From Amblyomma americanum (lineage: Eukaryota; Arthropoda; Arachnida; Ixodida; Ixodidae): a DNA stretch of 64,000 bases. The notes under the pieces are model-generated. The model was not told where the DNA came from and did not search any database. It was given only the letters and a program-made list of their open reading frames with translations. The DNA lies in assembly GCF_052857255.1 (NCBI RefSeq), contig NW_027526654.1, positions 62,001-126,000 of the forward strand. The letters are read 5' to 3'. Shown here in pieces: positions 37,657 to 49,932 of the stretch. Both the position numbers and the translations under genes were made by a program. Each line of letters starts with the position of its first letter. Within the stretch, counting starts at the first letter, position 1.

Positions 37657-39300
37657 ATAACTGCGCGAAAAGCATGTATTCGTGCTTATTACAACGAAAC
37701 AAGCTGTTTTAGACCGAAACGAGCTAAATCTGAACACATCGGTTTTACAAGTATCCACGTGATACTCGTCAAAACTTTTTCTCTTATAACTGCGCGAAAA
37801 GCATGTATTCTTGCTTAATACAACGAACAAGCTGTTTTAGACCGAAACGAGCTAAATCACAACACACCGGTTTTACAAGTGTCTCTCTGATACGCGTCAA
37901 AACTTTTTCTTCTATAACTGCGCTTAAAGCATGTATTCTTGCTTAATACAACGAAACAAGCTGTTTTAGACCAAAACGAGCTAAATCTGAACACATCGGT
38001 TTTACAAGTATCCACGTGATACTCGTCAAAACTTTCTCTCTTATAACTGCGCGAAAAGCATGTATTCTTTCTTAATACAACGAAACAAGCTGTTTTAGAC
38101 CGAAACGAGCTAAATCATAACACATCGGTTTTACAAGTGTCTCTCTAATAGGCGTCAAAACTTTTTCTTCTATAACTGCGCGTAAAGCATGTATTCGTGC
38201 TTAATACAACGAAACAAGTTGTTTTAGACCGAAACGAGCTAAATCTGAACACATCGGTTTTACAAAAGTCCCTGTGACACGCGTCAAAACTTTTTCTCTT
38301 ATAACTGCGCGAAAAGCATGTATTCTTGCTTAATACAGCGAAACAAGCTGTTTTAGACCGAAACGAGCTAAATCACAACACAAAGGTTTTACAAGTGTTC
38401 CTCTAATATGCGTCAAAACTTTTTCTCTTATAACTGCGCGAAAAGCATGTATTCTTGCTTAATACTACGAAACAAGCTGTTTTACACCGAAACGAGCTAA
38501 ATCACAACACATCGGGTTTTACAAGTGTTCTCTGATACGCGTCTAAACTTTTTCTCTTATAACTGCGCGAAAAGCATGTATTCGTGCTTAATACAACGAA
38601 ACAAGCTGTTTCAGACCGAAACGAGTTTAAATCTGAACACATCGGTTTTACAAGTGTTCCACTGATACGCGTCAAAACTTTTTCTCTTATAACTGCGCGA
38701 AAAGCATGTATTCTTGCTTAATACAGCGAAACAAGCTGTTTTAAACCGAAACGAGCTAAATCACAACACATCGGTATTACAAGTGTTCCACGTGATACTC
38801 GTCAAAACTTTTTCTCTTATAACTGGGCGAAAAGCATGTATTCGTGCCTAATACAACGACACAAGCTGTTTTAGACCGAAACGAGCTAAATCACAACACA
38901 TCGGTTTTACAAGTGTCTCTGATACGCGTCAAAACTTTTTCTCTTATAACTGCGCGAAAAGCATGTATTCTTGCTTAATACAGCGAAACAAGCTGTTTTA
39001 GACCGAAACGAGCTAAATCACAACACATCGGTATTACAAGTGTTCCACGTGATACTCGTCAAAACGTTTTCTCTTATAACTGCGCGAAAAGCATGTATTC
39101 GTGCTTATTACAACGAAACAAGCTGTTTTAGACCGAAACGAGCTAAATCTGAACACATCGGTTTTACAAGTATCCACGTGATACTCGTCAACTTTTTCTC
39201 TTATAACTGCGCGAAAAGCATGTATTCTTGCTTAATACAACGAAACAAGCTGTTTTAGACCGAAACGAGCTAAATCACAACACATCGGTTTTACAAGTGT
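37657..39300 (+). repeat. C, D, E, H and A units with many small indels
   Basis: It matches 34.63-35.9 kb, with three units missing at the start and the tetramer present once. CACCGG (37865), TTACAAAAGTCC (38259) and CACAAAGG (near 38.38 kb) give the register. CAACTTTTTCTC at about 39.19 kb, with AAA lost, recurs at 61.79 kb at a shift of 22,601 bp. Confidence 0.75.
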
Positions 39301-41880
39301 CTCTGATACGCGTCAAAACTTTTTCTTCTATAACTGCGCGTAAAGCATGTATTCGTGCTTAATACAACGAAACAAGCTGTTTTAGACCGAAACGAGCTAA
39401 ATCTGAACACATCGGTTTTACAAGTGTTGCTCTGATACGCGTCAAAACTTTTTCTCTTATAACTGCGCGAAAAGCATGTATTCTTGCTTAATACAGCGAA
39501 ACAAGCTGTTTTAGACCGAAACGAGCTAAATCACAACACATCGGTTTTACAAGTTTTCCTCTGATACGCGTCAAAACTTTTTCTCTTATAACTGCGCGAA
39601 AAAGCATGTATTCTTGCTTAATACAGCGAAACAAGCTGTTTTAGACCGAAACGAGCTAAATCACAACACATCGGTTTTACAAGTGTTCCTCTGATACGCG
39701 TCAAAACTTTTTCTCTTATAACTGCGCGAAAAGCATGTATTCTTGCTTAATACAGCGAACAAGCTGTTTTAGACCGAAATGAGCTAAATCACAACACATC
39801 GGTTTTACAAGTGTTCCTCTGATACGCGTCAAAACTTTTTCTCTATAACGGCGCGAAAAGCATGTATTCTTGCTTAATACCGCGAAACAAGCTGTTTTAG
39901 ACCGAAACGAGCTAAATCACAACACATCGGTATTACAAGTGTTCCACGTGATACTCGTCAAAACTTTTTCTCTTTTAACTGCGCGAAAAGCATGTATTCG
40001 TGCTTAATACAACGAAACAAGCTGTTTTAGACCGAAACGAGCTAAATCTGAACACATCGGTTTTACAAGTATCCACGTGATACTCGTCAAAACTTTTTCT
40101 CTTATAACTGCGCGAAAAGCATGTATTCTTGCTTAATACAACGAAACAAGCTGTTTTAGACCGAAACGAGCTAAATCACAACACATAGGTTTTACAAGTG
40201 TCTCTCTAATACGCGTCAAAACTTTTTCTCTTATAACTGCGCGAAAAGCATGTATTCTTGCTTAATACAACGAAACAAGCTGTTTTAGACCGAAACGAGC
40301 TAAATCTGAACACATCGGTTTTACAAGTATCCACGTGATACTCGTCAAAACGTTTTTCTCTTATAACTGCGCGAAAAGCATGTATTCTTGCTTAATACAG
40401 CGAAACAAGCTGTTTTAGACCGAAATGAGCTAAATCACAACACATCGGTTTTACAAGTGTTTCCTCTGATACGCGTCAAAACTTTTTCTTTTATAACTGC
40501 GCGAAAAGCATGTATTCGTGCTTAATACAACGAAACAAGCTGTTTTAGACCGAAACGAGCTAAATCTGAACAAATCGGTTTTACAAGTATCCACGTGATA
40601 CTCGTCAAAACTTTTTCTCTTATAACTGCGCGAAAAGATGTATTCTTGCTAATACAACGAAACAAGCTGTTTTAGACCGAAAAGAGCTAAATCACAACAC
40701 ATCGGTTTTACAAGTGTCTCTCTAATACGCGTCAAAACTTTTTCTCTTATACAGCGCGAAAAGCATGTATTCTTGCTTAATACAGCGAAACAAGCTGTTT
40801 TTGACCAAAACGAGCTAAATCACAACACATCGGTTTTACAAGTGTTCCTCTGACACGCGTCAAATTTTTTTCTCTTATAACTGCGCGAAAAGCATGTATT
40901 CTTGCTTAATACAGCGAAACAAGCTGTTTTAGACCGAAACGAGCTAAATCACAACACATCGGTTTTACAAGTGTTCCTCTGATACGCGTCAACTTCTTTT
41001 TTCTCTTATAGCTGCGCGAAAAGCATGTATTCGTGCTTAGTCCAACGAAACAAGCTGTCTTAGACCGAAACGAGGTAAATCTGAACACATCGGTTTTACA
41101 AGTGTCCCTGTGAAACGCCTTTAAAGCTTTTTCTCTTATCACTGCGCGAAAAGCATGTATTTCTGCTTAATACAGCGAAACAAGCTGTTTTAGACCGAAA
41201 CGAGCTAAATCACAACACATCGATTTTACAATTGTTCCTCTGATACGCGTCTAAACTTTTTCTCTTATAACTGCGCGAAAAGCATGTATTCGTGCTTAAT
41301 ACAGCGAAACAAGCTGTTTTAGACCGAAACGAGCTAAATCACAACACATCGGTTTTACAAGTGTTCCTCTGATACGCGTCAAAACTTTTTCTCTTATAAC
41401 TGCGCGAAAACATGTATTCGTGCTTAATACAACGAAACAAGCTGTTTTAGACCAAAACGAGCTAAATCTGAACACATCGGTTTTCCAAGTGTCCATGTGA
41501 TACGCGTGAAAACTTTTTCCCTTATAACTGCGCGAAAAGCATGTATTCGTGCTTAATACAACGAAACAAGCTGTTTTAGTCCGGAAAGAGTTAAATCTGA
41601 ACACATCGGTTTTACAAGTGTTCCTCTGATACGCGTCAAAACTTTTTCTCTTATAACTGCGCGAAAAGCATGTATTCTTGCTTAATACAACGAAACAAGC
41701 TGTTTTAGACCGAAACGAGCCAAATCACAACACATCGGTATTACAAGTGTTCCACGTGATACTCGTCAAAACTTTTTCTCTTATAACTGCGCGAAAAGCA
41801 TGTATTCGTGCTTAATACAACGAAACAAGCTGTTTTAGACCGAAACGAGCTAAATCTGAACACATCGGTTTTACAGGTGT
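39301..41880 (+). repeat. 2,580-bp higher-order repeat (20 monomers), copy 1
   Basis: CTCTGATACGCG followed by TTCTATAACTGCGCGTAAAG begins at 39301 and again at 41881. The order F, A, A, A, A, B, C, D, C, A, C, D, then the cassette is largely kept between the two. This copy lacks the GCGAATCAAG B unit near 40.5 kb. Its second half is the cassette at 40749-41782. Confidence 0.8.
40749..41782 (+). repeat. I-J-K-L-A-G-A-B cassette, complete copy
   Basis: The eight units total 1,034 bp, with CTTAGTCC at 41036. Local changes are ATACAGCGCG at the start of I, CAACTTCTTTTTTC in J, GAAACGCC in K, CGATTTTAC in L and TCCGGAAAGAG in the second A. Several are found nowhere else, in keeping with the high private variation of this region. 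Confidence 0.86.
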
Positions 41881-43327
41881 CTCTGATACGCGTCAAAACT
41901 TTTTCTTCTATAACTGCGCGTAAAGCATGTATTCGTGCTTAATACAACGAAACAAGCTGTTTTAGACCGAAACGAGCTAAATCTGAACACATCGGTTTTA
42001 CAAGTGTTCCTCTGATACGCGTCAAAACTTTTTCTCTTATAACTGCGCGAAAAGCATGTATTCTTGCTTAATACAGCGAAACAAGTTGTTTTAGACCGAA
42101 ACGAGCTAAATCACAACACATCGGTTTTACAAGTGTTCCTCTAATACGCGTCAAAACTTTTTCTCTTATAACTGCGCGAAAAGCATGTATTCTTGCTTAA
42201 TACAGCGAAACAAGTTGTTTTAGACCGAAACGAGCTAAATCACAACACATCGGTTTTACAAGTGTTCCTCTAATACGCGTCAAAACTTTTTCTCTTATAA
42301 CTGCGCGAAAAGCATGTATTCTTGCTTAATACAGCGAAACAAGCTGTTTTAGACCGAAATGAGCTAAATCACAACACATCGGTTTTACAAGTGTTCCTCT
42401 GATACGCGTCAAATCTTTTTCTCATAACGGCGCGAAAGCATGTATTCTTGCTTAATACAGCGAAACAAGCTGTTTTAGACCGAAACGAGCTAAATCACTA
42501 CACATCGGTATTACAAGTGTGCCACGTGATACTCGTCAAAACTTTTTCTCTTTTAACTGCGCGAAAAGCATGTATTCGTGCTTAATACAACGAAACAAGT
42601 TGTTTTTGACCGAATAGAGCTAAATCTGAACACATCGGTTTTACAAGTATCCACGTGATACTCGTCAAAACTTTTTCTCTTATAACTGCGCGAAAAGCAT
42701 GTATTCTTGCTTAATACAACGAAACAAGCTGTTTTAGACCGAAACGAGCTAAATCACAACAAATCGGTTTTACAAGTGTCTCTCTAATACGCGTCAAAAC
42801 TTTTTCTCTTATAACTGCGCGAAAAGCATGTATTCTTGCTTAATACAACGAAACAAGCTGTTTTAGACCGAAACGAGCTAAATCTGAACACATCGGTTTT
42901 ACAAGTATCCACGTGATACTCGTCAAAACTTTTTCTCTTATAACTGCGCGAAAAGCATGTATTCTTGCTTAATACAGCGAAACAAGCTGTTTTAGACCGA
43001 AATGAGCTAAATCACAACACATCGGTTTTACAAGTGTTCCTCTGACACGCGTCAAAACTTTTTCTTTATAACTGCGCGAAAAGCATGTATTCTTGCTTAA
43101 TACAGCGAATCAAGCTGTTTTAGACCGAAACGAGCTAAATCACAACACATCGGTATTACAAGTGTTCCACGTGATACTCGTCAAAAACTTTTTCTCTTAT
43201 AACTGCGCGAAAAGCGTGTATTCGTGCTTAATACAACGAAACAAGCTGTTCTAGACCGAAACGAGCTAAATCTGAACAAATCGGTTTTACAAGTATCCAC
43301 GTGATACTCGTCAAAACTTTTTCTCTT
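41881..43327 (+). repeat. 2,580-bp higher-order repeat, copy 2 (first part)
   Basis: The units F, A, H, H, A, B, C, D, C, A, B, C follow the order of 39301-40.6 kb. Two of the A tails of copy 1 are H (CTCTAATACG) here. Small indels include CTCATAACGG, CGCGAAAGCATG and TCAAAAACTTT. Confidence 0.78.
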
Positions 43328-44100
43328 ATAACTGCGCGAAAAGCATGTATTCTTGCTTAATAACGAAACAAGCTGTTTTAGACCGAAACGAGGTAAATCT
43401 GAACACATCGGTTTTACAAGTGTCCCTGTGACACGCCTCTAAATCTTTTTCTCTTATCACTGCGCGAAAAGCATGTATTTCTGCTTAATACAGCGAAACA
43501 AGCTGTTTTACACCGAAACGAGCTAAATCACAACACATCGGTTTTACAATTGTTCCTCTGATACGCGTCTAAACTTTTTCTCTTATAACTGCGCGAAAAG
43601 CATGTATTCGTGCTTAATACAGCGAAACAAGCTGTTTTAGACCGAAACGAGCTAAATCACAACACATCGGTTTTACAAGTGTTCCTCTAATACGCGTCAA
43701 AACTTTTTCTCTTATAACTGCGCGAAAACATGTATTCGTGCTTATTACAACGAAACAAGCTGTTTTAGACCAAAACGAGGTAAATCTGAACACATCGGTT
43801 TTCCAAGTGTCCATGTGTACGCGTCAAAACTTTTTCCCTTATAACTGCGCGAAAAGCATGTATTCGTGCTTAATACAACGAAACAAGCTGTTTTAGTCCG
43901 AAAAGAGTTAAATCTGAACACATCGGTTTTACAAGTGTTCCTCTGATACGCGTCAAAACTTTTTCTCTTATAACTGCGCGAAAAAGCATGTATTCTTGCC
44001 TAATACAACGAAACAAGCTGTTTTAGACCGAAACGAGCCAAATCACAACACATCGGTATTACAAGTGTTCCACGTGATACTCGTCAAAACTTTTTCTCTT
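43328..44100 (+). repeat. Broken cassette: C/K hybrid, L, A, G, A, B
   Basis: Six units span 773 bp. The first begins as an ordinary unit, loses three bases (CTTAATAACGAAAC) and continues as K (ACGAGGTAAATC, GTGACACGCC), so D, I, J and the start of K are missing compared with 40749-41782. The L tail reads CCTCTAAATC. A one-base loss CATGTGTACGCG in G is private. Confidence 0.82.
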
Positions 44101-44190
44101 ATAACTGCGCGAAAAGCATGTATTCGTGCTTAATACAACGAAACAAGCTGTTTTAGACCGAAACGAGCTAAATCTGAACACATCGGTTTT

Positions 44191-47100
44191 ACAGGTGTCC
44201 GTGACACGCGTCAAAACTTTTTCTCTTATAACTGCGCGAAAAGCATGTATTCTTGCCTAATACAACGAAACAAGCTGTTTTAGACCGAAATGAGCTAAAT
44301 CACAACACATCGGTTTTACAAGTGTTCCTCTGATACGCGTCAAAACTTTTTCTCTTAAAACTGCGCGAAAAGCATGTATTCTTGCTTAATACAGCGAAAC
44401 AAGCTGTTTTAGACCGAAACGACCTAAATCACAACACATCGGTATTACAAGTGTTCCACGTGATACTCGTCAAAATGTTTTCTCTTATAACTGCGCGAAA
44501 AGCATGTATTCGTGCTTAATACAACGAAACAAGCTGTTTTAGACCGAAACGAGCTAAATCTGAACACTTCGGTTTTACAAGTATCCACGTGATACTCGTC
44601 AAAACTTTTTCTCTTATAACTGCGCGAAAAGCATGTATTCTTGCTTAATACAACGAAACAAGCTGTTTTTGACCGAAACGAGCTAAATCACAACACATCG
44701 GTTTTACAAGTGTCTCTCTAATACGCGTCAAAACTTTTTCTCTTATAACTGCGCGAAAAGCATGTATTCTTGCTTAATACAACGAAACAAGCTGTTTTAG
44801 ACCGAAACGAGCTAAATCACAACACAAAGGTTTTACAAGTGTTCCTCTAATACGCGTCAAAACTTTTTCTCTTATAACTGCGCGAAAAGCATGTATTCTT
44901 GCTTAATACTACGAAACAAGCTGTTTTACACCGAAACGAGCTAAATCACAACACATCGGTTTTACAAGTGTTCCTCTGCTACGCGTCTAAACTTTTTCTC
45001 TTTTAACTGCGCGAGAAGCATGTATTCGTGCTTAATACAACGAAACAAGCTGTTTTAGACCGAAACGAGCTAAATCTGAACACATCGGTTTTACAAGTGT
45101 TCCTCTGATACGCGTCAAAACTTTTTCTCTTATAACTGCGCGAAAAGCATGTATTCTTGCTTAATACAGCGAAACAAGCTGTTTTAGACCGAAACGAGCT
45201 AAATCACAACACATCGGTTTTACAAGTGTTCCTCTGATACGCGTCAAAACTTTTTCTCCTATAAATGCGCGAAAAGCATGTATTCTTGCTTAATACAGCG
45301 AAACAAGCTGTTTTAGACAGAAACGAGCTAAATCACAACACATCGGTTTTACAAGTGTTCCTCTGATACGCGTCAAAACTTTTTCTCTTATAACTGCGCG
45401 AAACAAGCTGTTTTAGACCGAAATGAGCTAAATCACAACACATCGGTTTTACAAGTGTTCCTCTGATACGCGTCAAAACTTTTTCTCTTATAACGGCGCG
45501 AAAAGCATGTATTCTTCCTTAATACAGCGAAACAAGCTGTTTTAGACCGAAACGAGCTAAATCACAACACATCGGTATTACAAGTGTTCCACGTGATACT
45601 CGTCAAAACTTTTTCTCTTTTAACTGCGCGAAAAGCATGTATTCGTGCTTAATACAACGAAACAAGCTGTTTTAGACCGAAACGAGCTAAATCTGAACAC
45701 ATCGGTTTTACAAGTATCCACGTGATACTCGTCAAAACTTTTTCTCTTATAACTGCGCGAAAAGCATGTATTCTTGCTTAATACAGCGAAACAAGCTGTT
45801 TTAGACCGAAATGAGCTAAATCACAACACATCGGTTTTACAAGTGTTCCTCTGATACGCGTCAAAACTTTTTCTTTTATAACTGCGCGAAAAGCATGTAT
45901 TCTTGCTTAATACAGCGAATCAAGTTGTTTTAGACCGAAACGAGCTAAATCACAACACATCGGTATATCAAGTGTTCCACGTGATACTCGTCAAAACGTT
46001 TTCTCTTATAACTGCGCGAAAAGCATGTATTCTTGCTTAATACAGCGAAACAAGCTGTTTTAGACCGAAACGAGCTAAATCACAACACATCGGTATTACA
46101 AGTGTTCCACGTGATACTCGTCAAAACTTTTTCTTTTTTAACTGCTCGAAAAGCATGTATTCGTGCTTAATACAACGAAACAAGCTGTTTTTGACCGAAA
46201 CGAGCTAAATCTGAACACATCGGTTTTACAAGTATCCACGTGATACTCGTCAAAACGTTTTCTCTTATAACTGCGCGAAAAGCATGTATTCTTGCTTAAT
46301 ACAACGAAACAAGCTGTTTTAGACCGAAACGAGCTAAATCACAACACATCGGTTTTACAAGTGTCTCTCTAATACGCGTCAAAACTTTTTCTCTTATAAC
46401 TGCGCGAAAAGCATGTATTCTTGCTTAATACAACGAAACAAGCTGTTTTAGACCGAAACGAGCTAAATCTGAACACATCGGTTTTACAAGTGTTCCTCTG
46501 ATAGGCGTCAAATTTGTTTCTCTTATAACTGCGCGAAAAGCATGTATTCTTGCTTAATACAGCGAAACAAGCTGTTTTAGACCGAAACGAGCTAAATCAC
46601 AACACATCGGTTTTACAAGTGTTCCTCTGATACGCGTCAAAACTTTTTCTCTTATAACTGCGCGAAAAGCATGTATTCTTGCTTAATACAGCGAAACAAG
46701 CTGTTTTAAACCGAAACGAGCTAAATCACAACACATCGGTATTACAAGTGTTCCATGTGATACTCAAAACTTTTTCTCTTATAACTGCGCGAAAAGCATG
46801 TATTCGTGCTTAATACAACGAAACAAGCTGTTTTAGACCGAAACGAGCTAAATCTGAACACATCGGTTTTACAGGTGTCCGTGACACGCGTCAAAACTTT
46901 TTCTCTTATAACTGCGCGAAAAGCATGTATTCTTGCTTAATACAACGAAACAAGCTGTTTTAGACCGAAACGAGCTAAATCATAACACATCGGTTTTACA
47001 AGTGTCTCTCTAATAGGCGTCAAAACTTTTTCTTCTATAACTGCGCGTAAAGCATGTATTCGTGCTTAATACAACGAAACAAGTTGTTTTAGACCGAAAC

Positions 47101-47513
47101 GAGCTAAATCGGAACACATCGGTTTTACAAGTGTCCCTGTGACACGCGTCAAAACTTTTTCTCTTATAACTGCGCGAAAAGCATGTATTCTTGCTTAATA
47201 CAGCGAAACAAGCTGTTTTAGACCGAAACGAGCTAAATCACAACACAAAGGTTTTACAAGTGTTCCTCTAATACGCGTCAAAACTTTTTCTCTTATAACT
47301 GCGCGAAAAGCATGTATTCTTGCTTAATACTACGAAACAAGCTGTTTTACACCGAAACGAGCTAAATCACAACACATCGGTTTTACAAGTGTTCCTCTGC
47401 TACGCGTCTAAACTTTTTCTCTTATAACTGCGCGAAAAGCATGTATTCGTGCTTAATACAACGAAACAAGCTGTTTTAGACCGAAACGAGCTAAATCTGA
47501 ACACATCGGTTTT
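44191..47513 (+). repeat. 3,323-bp higher-order repeat, full copy (26 units)
   Basis: It starts at the P tail ACAGGTGTCCG. It then runs A, B (TCTTAAAACTG at 44351), C, D, H (CACAAAGG), A (TACTACG, CTGCTACGCG), A, A, A (CCTATAAATGCG), the 100-bp shortened unit, B, C, A, B (CGGTATATCAAG), B, C (GCTCG), D, A, A, B, P, D, E, H, A, and back to P at 47514. It is the only one of the three local copies that is whole. Confidence 0.86.
45390..45489 (+). repeat. Shortened monomer, 100 bp, copy 1
   Basis: ATAACTGCGCGAAACAAGCTG replaces the longer normal start. Exactly 29 bp between two GCGAAA hexamers are missing, along with one hexamer, which removes the AAGCA/TGCTT dyad. The six-base direct repeat fits slippage or single-strand annealing. 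Confidence 0.92.
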
Positions 47514-49932
47514 ACAGGTGTCCGTGACACGCGTCAAAACTTTTTCTCTTATAACTGCGCGAAAAGCATGTATTCTTGCCTAATACAACGAAACAAGCTG
47601 TTTTAGACCGAAATGAGCTAAATCACAACACATCGGTTTTACAAGTGTTCCTCTGATACGCGTCAAAACTTTTTCTCCTATAAATGCGCGAAAAGCATGT
47701 ATTCTTGCTTAATACAGCGAAACAAGCTGTTTTAGACAGAAACGAGCTAAATCACAACACATCGGTTTTACAAGTGTTCCTCTGATACGCGTCAAAACTT
47801 TTTCTCTTATAACTGCGCGAAACAAGCTGTTTTAGACCGAAATGAGCTAAATCACAACACATCGGTTTTACAAGTGTTCCTCTGATACGCGTCAAAACTT
47901 TTTCTCTTATAACGGCGCGAAAAGCATGTATTCTTCCTTAATACAGCGAAACAAGCTGTTTTAGACCGAAACGAGCTAAATCACAACACATCGGTATTAC
48001 AAGTGTTCCACGTGATACTCGTCAAAACTTTTTCTCTTTTAACTGCGCGAAAAGCATGTATTCGTGCTTAATACAACGAAACAAGCTGTTTTAGACCGAA
48101 ACGAGCTAAATCTGAACACATCGGTTTTACAAGTATCCACGTGATACTCGTCAAAACTTTTTCTCTTATAACTGCGCGAAAAGCATGTATTCTTGCTTAA
48201 TACAGCGAAACAAGCTGTTTTAGACCGAAATGAGCTAAATCACAACACATCGGTTTTACAAGTGTTCCTCTGATACGCGTCAAAACTTTTTCTTTTATAA
48301 CTGCGCGAAAAGCATGTATTCTTGCTTAATACAGCGAATCAAGTTGTTTTAGACCGAAACGAGCTAAATCACAACACATCGGTATATCAAGTGTTCCACG
48401 TGATACTCGTCAAAACGTTTTCTCTTATAACTGCGCGAAAAGCATGTATTCTTGCTTAATACAGCGAAACAAGCTGTTTTAGACCGAAACGAGCTAAATC
48501 ACAACACATCGGTATTACAAGTGTTCCACGTGATACTCGTCAAAACTTTTTCTTTTTTAACTGCTCGAAAAGCATGTATTCGTGCTTAATACAACGAAAC
48601 AAGCTGTTTTTGACCGAAACGAGCTAAATCTGAACACATCGGTTTTACAAGTATCCACGTGATACTCGTCAAAACGTTTTCTCTTATAACTGCGCGAAAA
48701 GCATGTATTCTTGCTTAATACAACGAAACAAGCTGTTTTAGACCGAAACGAGCTAAATCACAACACATCGGTTTTACAAGTGTCTCTCTAATACGCGTCA
48801 AAACTTTTTCTCTTATAACTGCGCGAAAAGCATGTATTCTTGCTTAATACAACGAAACAAGCTGTTTTAGACCGAAACGAGCTAAATCTGAACACATCGG
48901 TTTTACAAGTGTTCCTCTGATAGGCGTCAAATTTTTTTCTCTTATAACTGCGCGAAAAGCATGTATTCTTGCTTAATACAGCGAAACAAGCTGTTTTAGA
49001 CCGAAACGAGCTAAATCACAACACATCGGTTTTACAAGTGTTCCTCTGATACGCGTCAAAACTTTTTCTCTTATAACTGCGCGAAAAGCATGTATTCTTG
49101 CTTAATACAGCGAAACAAGCTGTTTTAAACCGAAACGAGCTAAATCACAACACATCGGTATTACAAGTGTTCCATGTGATACTCAAAACTTTTTCTCTTA
49201 TAACTGCGCGAAAAGCATGTATTCGTGCTTAATACAACGAAACAAGCTGTTTTAGACCGAAACGAGCTAAATCTGAACACATCGGTTTTACAGGTGTCCG
49301 TGACACGCGTCAAAACTTTTTCTCTTATAACTGCGCGAAAAGCATGTATTCTTGCTTAATACAACGAAACAAGCTGTTTTAGACCGAAACGAGCTAAATC
49401 ATAACACATCGGTTTTACAAGTGTCTCTCTAATAGGCGTCAAAACTTTTTCTTCTATAACTGCGCGTAAAGCATGTATTCGTGCTTAATACAACGAAACA
49501 AGTTGTTTTAGACCGAAACGAGCTAAATCGGAACACATCGGTTTTACAAGTGTCCCTGTGACACGCGTCAAAACTTTTTCTCTTATAACTGCGCGAAAAG
49601 CATGTATTCTTGCTTAATACAGCGACACAAGCTGTTTTAGACCGAAACGAGCTAAATCACAACACAAAGGTTTTACAAGTGTTCCTCTAATACGCGTCAA
49701 AACTTTTTCTCTTATAACTGCGCGAAAAGCATGTATTCTTGCTTAATACTACGAAACAAGCTGTTTTACACCGAAACGAGCTAAATCACAACACATCGGT
49801 TTTACAAGTGTTCCTCTGCTACGCGTCTAAACTTTTTCTCTTATAACTGCGCGAAAAGCATGTATTCGTGCTTAATACAACGAAACAAGCTGTTTTAGAC
49901 CGAAACGAGCTAAATCTGAACACATCGGTTTT
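47514..49932 (+). repeat. 3,323-bp higher-order repeat with seven monomers deleted (2,419 bp)
   Basis: It begins at P like 44191 but jumps from the first ATGAGC A unit to the CCTATAAATGCG unit, skipping seven units (904 bp). The rest matches copy 1 at a shift of 2,419 bp with almost no differences (AAATTTGTTTC against AAATTTTTTTC, GCGACACAAG). The clean whole-unit loss in register is what unequal exchange predicts. Confidence 0.87.
47809..47908 (+). repeat. Shortened monomer, 100 bp, copy 2
   Basis: It has the same 29-bp loss at the same GCGAAA joint as 45390-45489, 2,419 bp downstream. It was carried along by duplication of the higher-order repeat, not made again. Confidence 0.92.
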
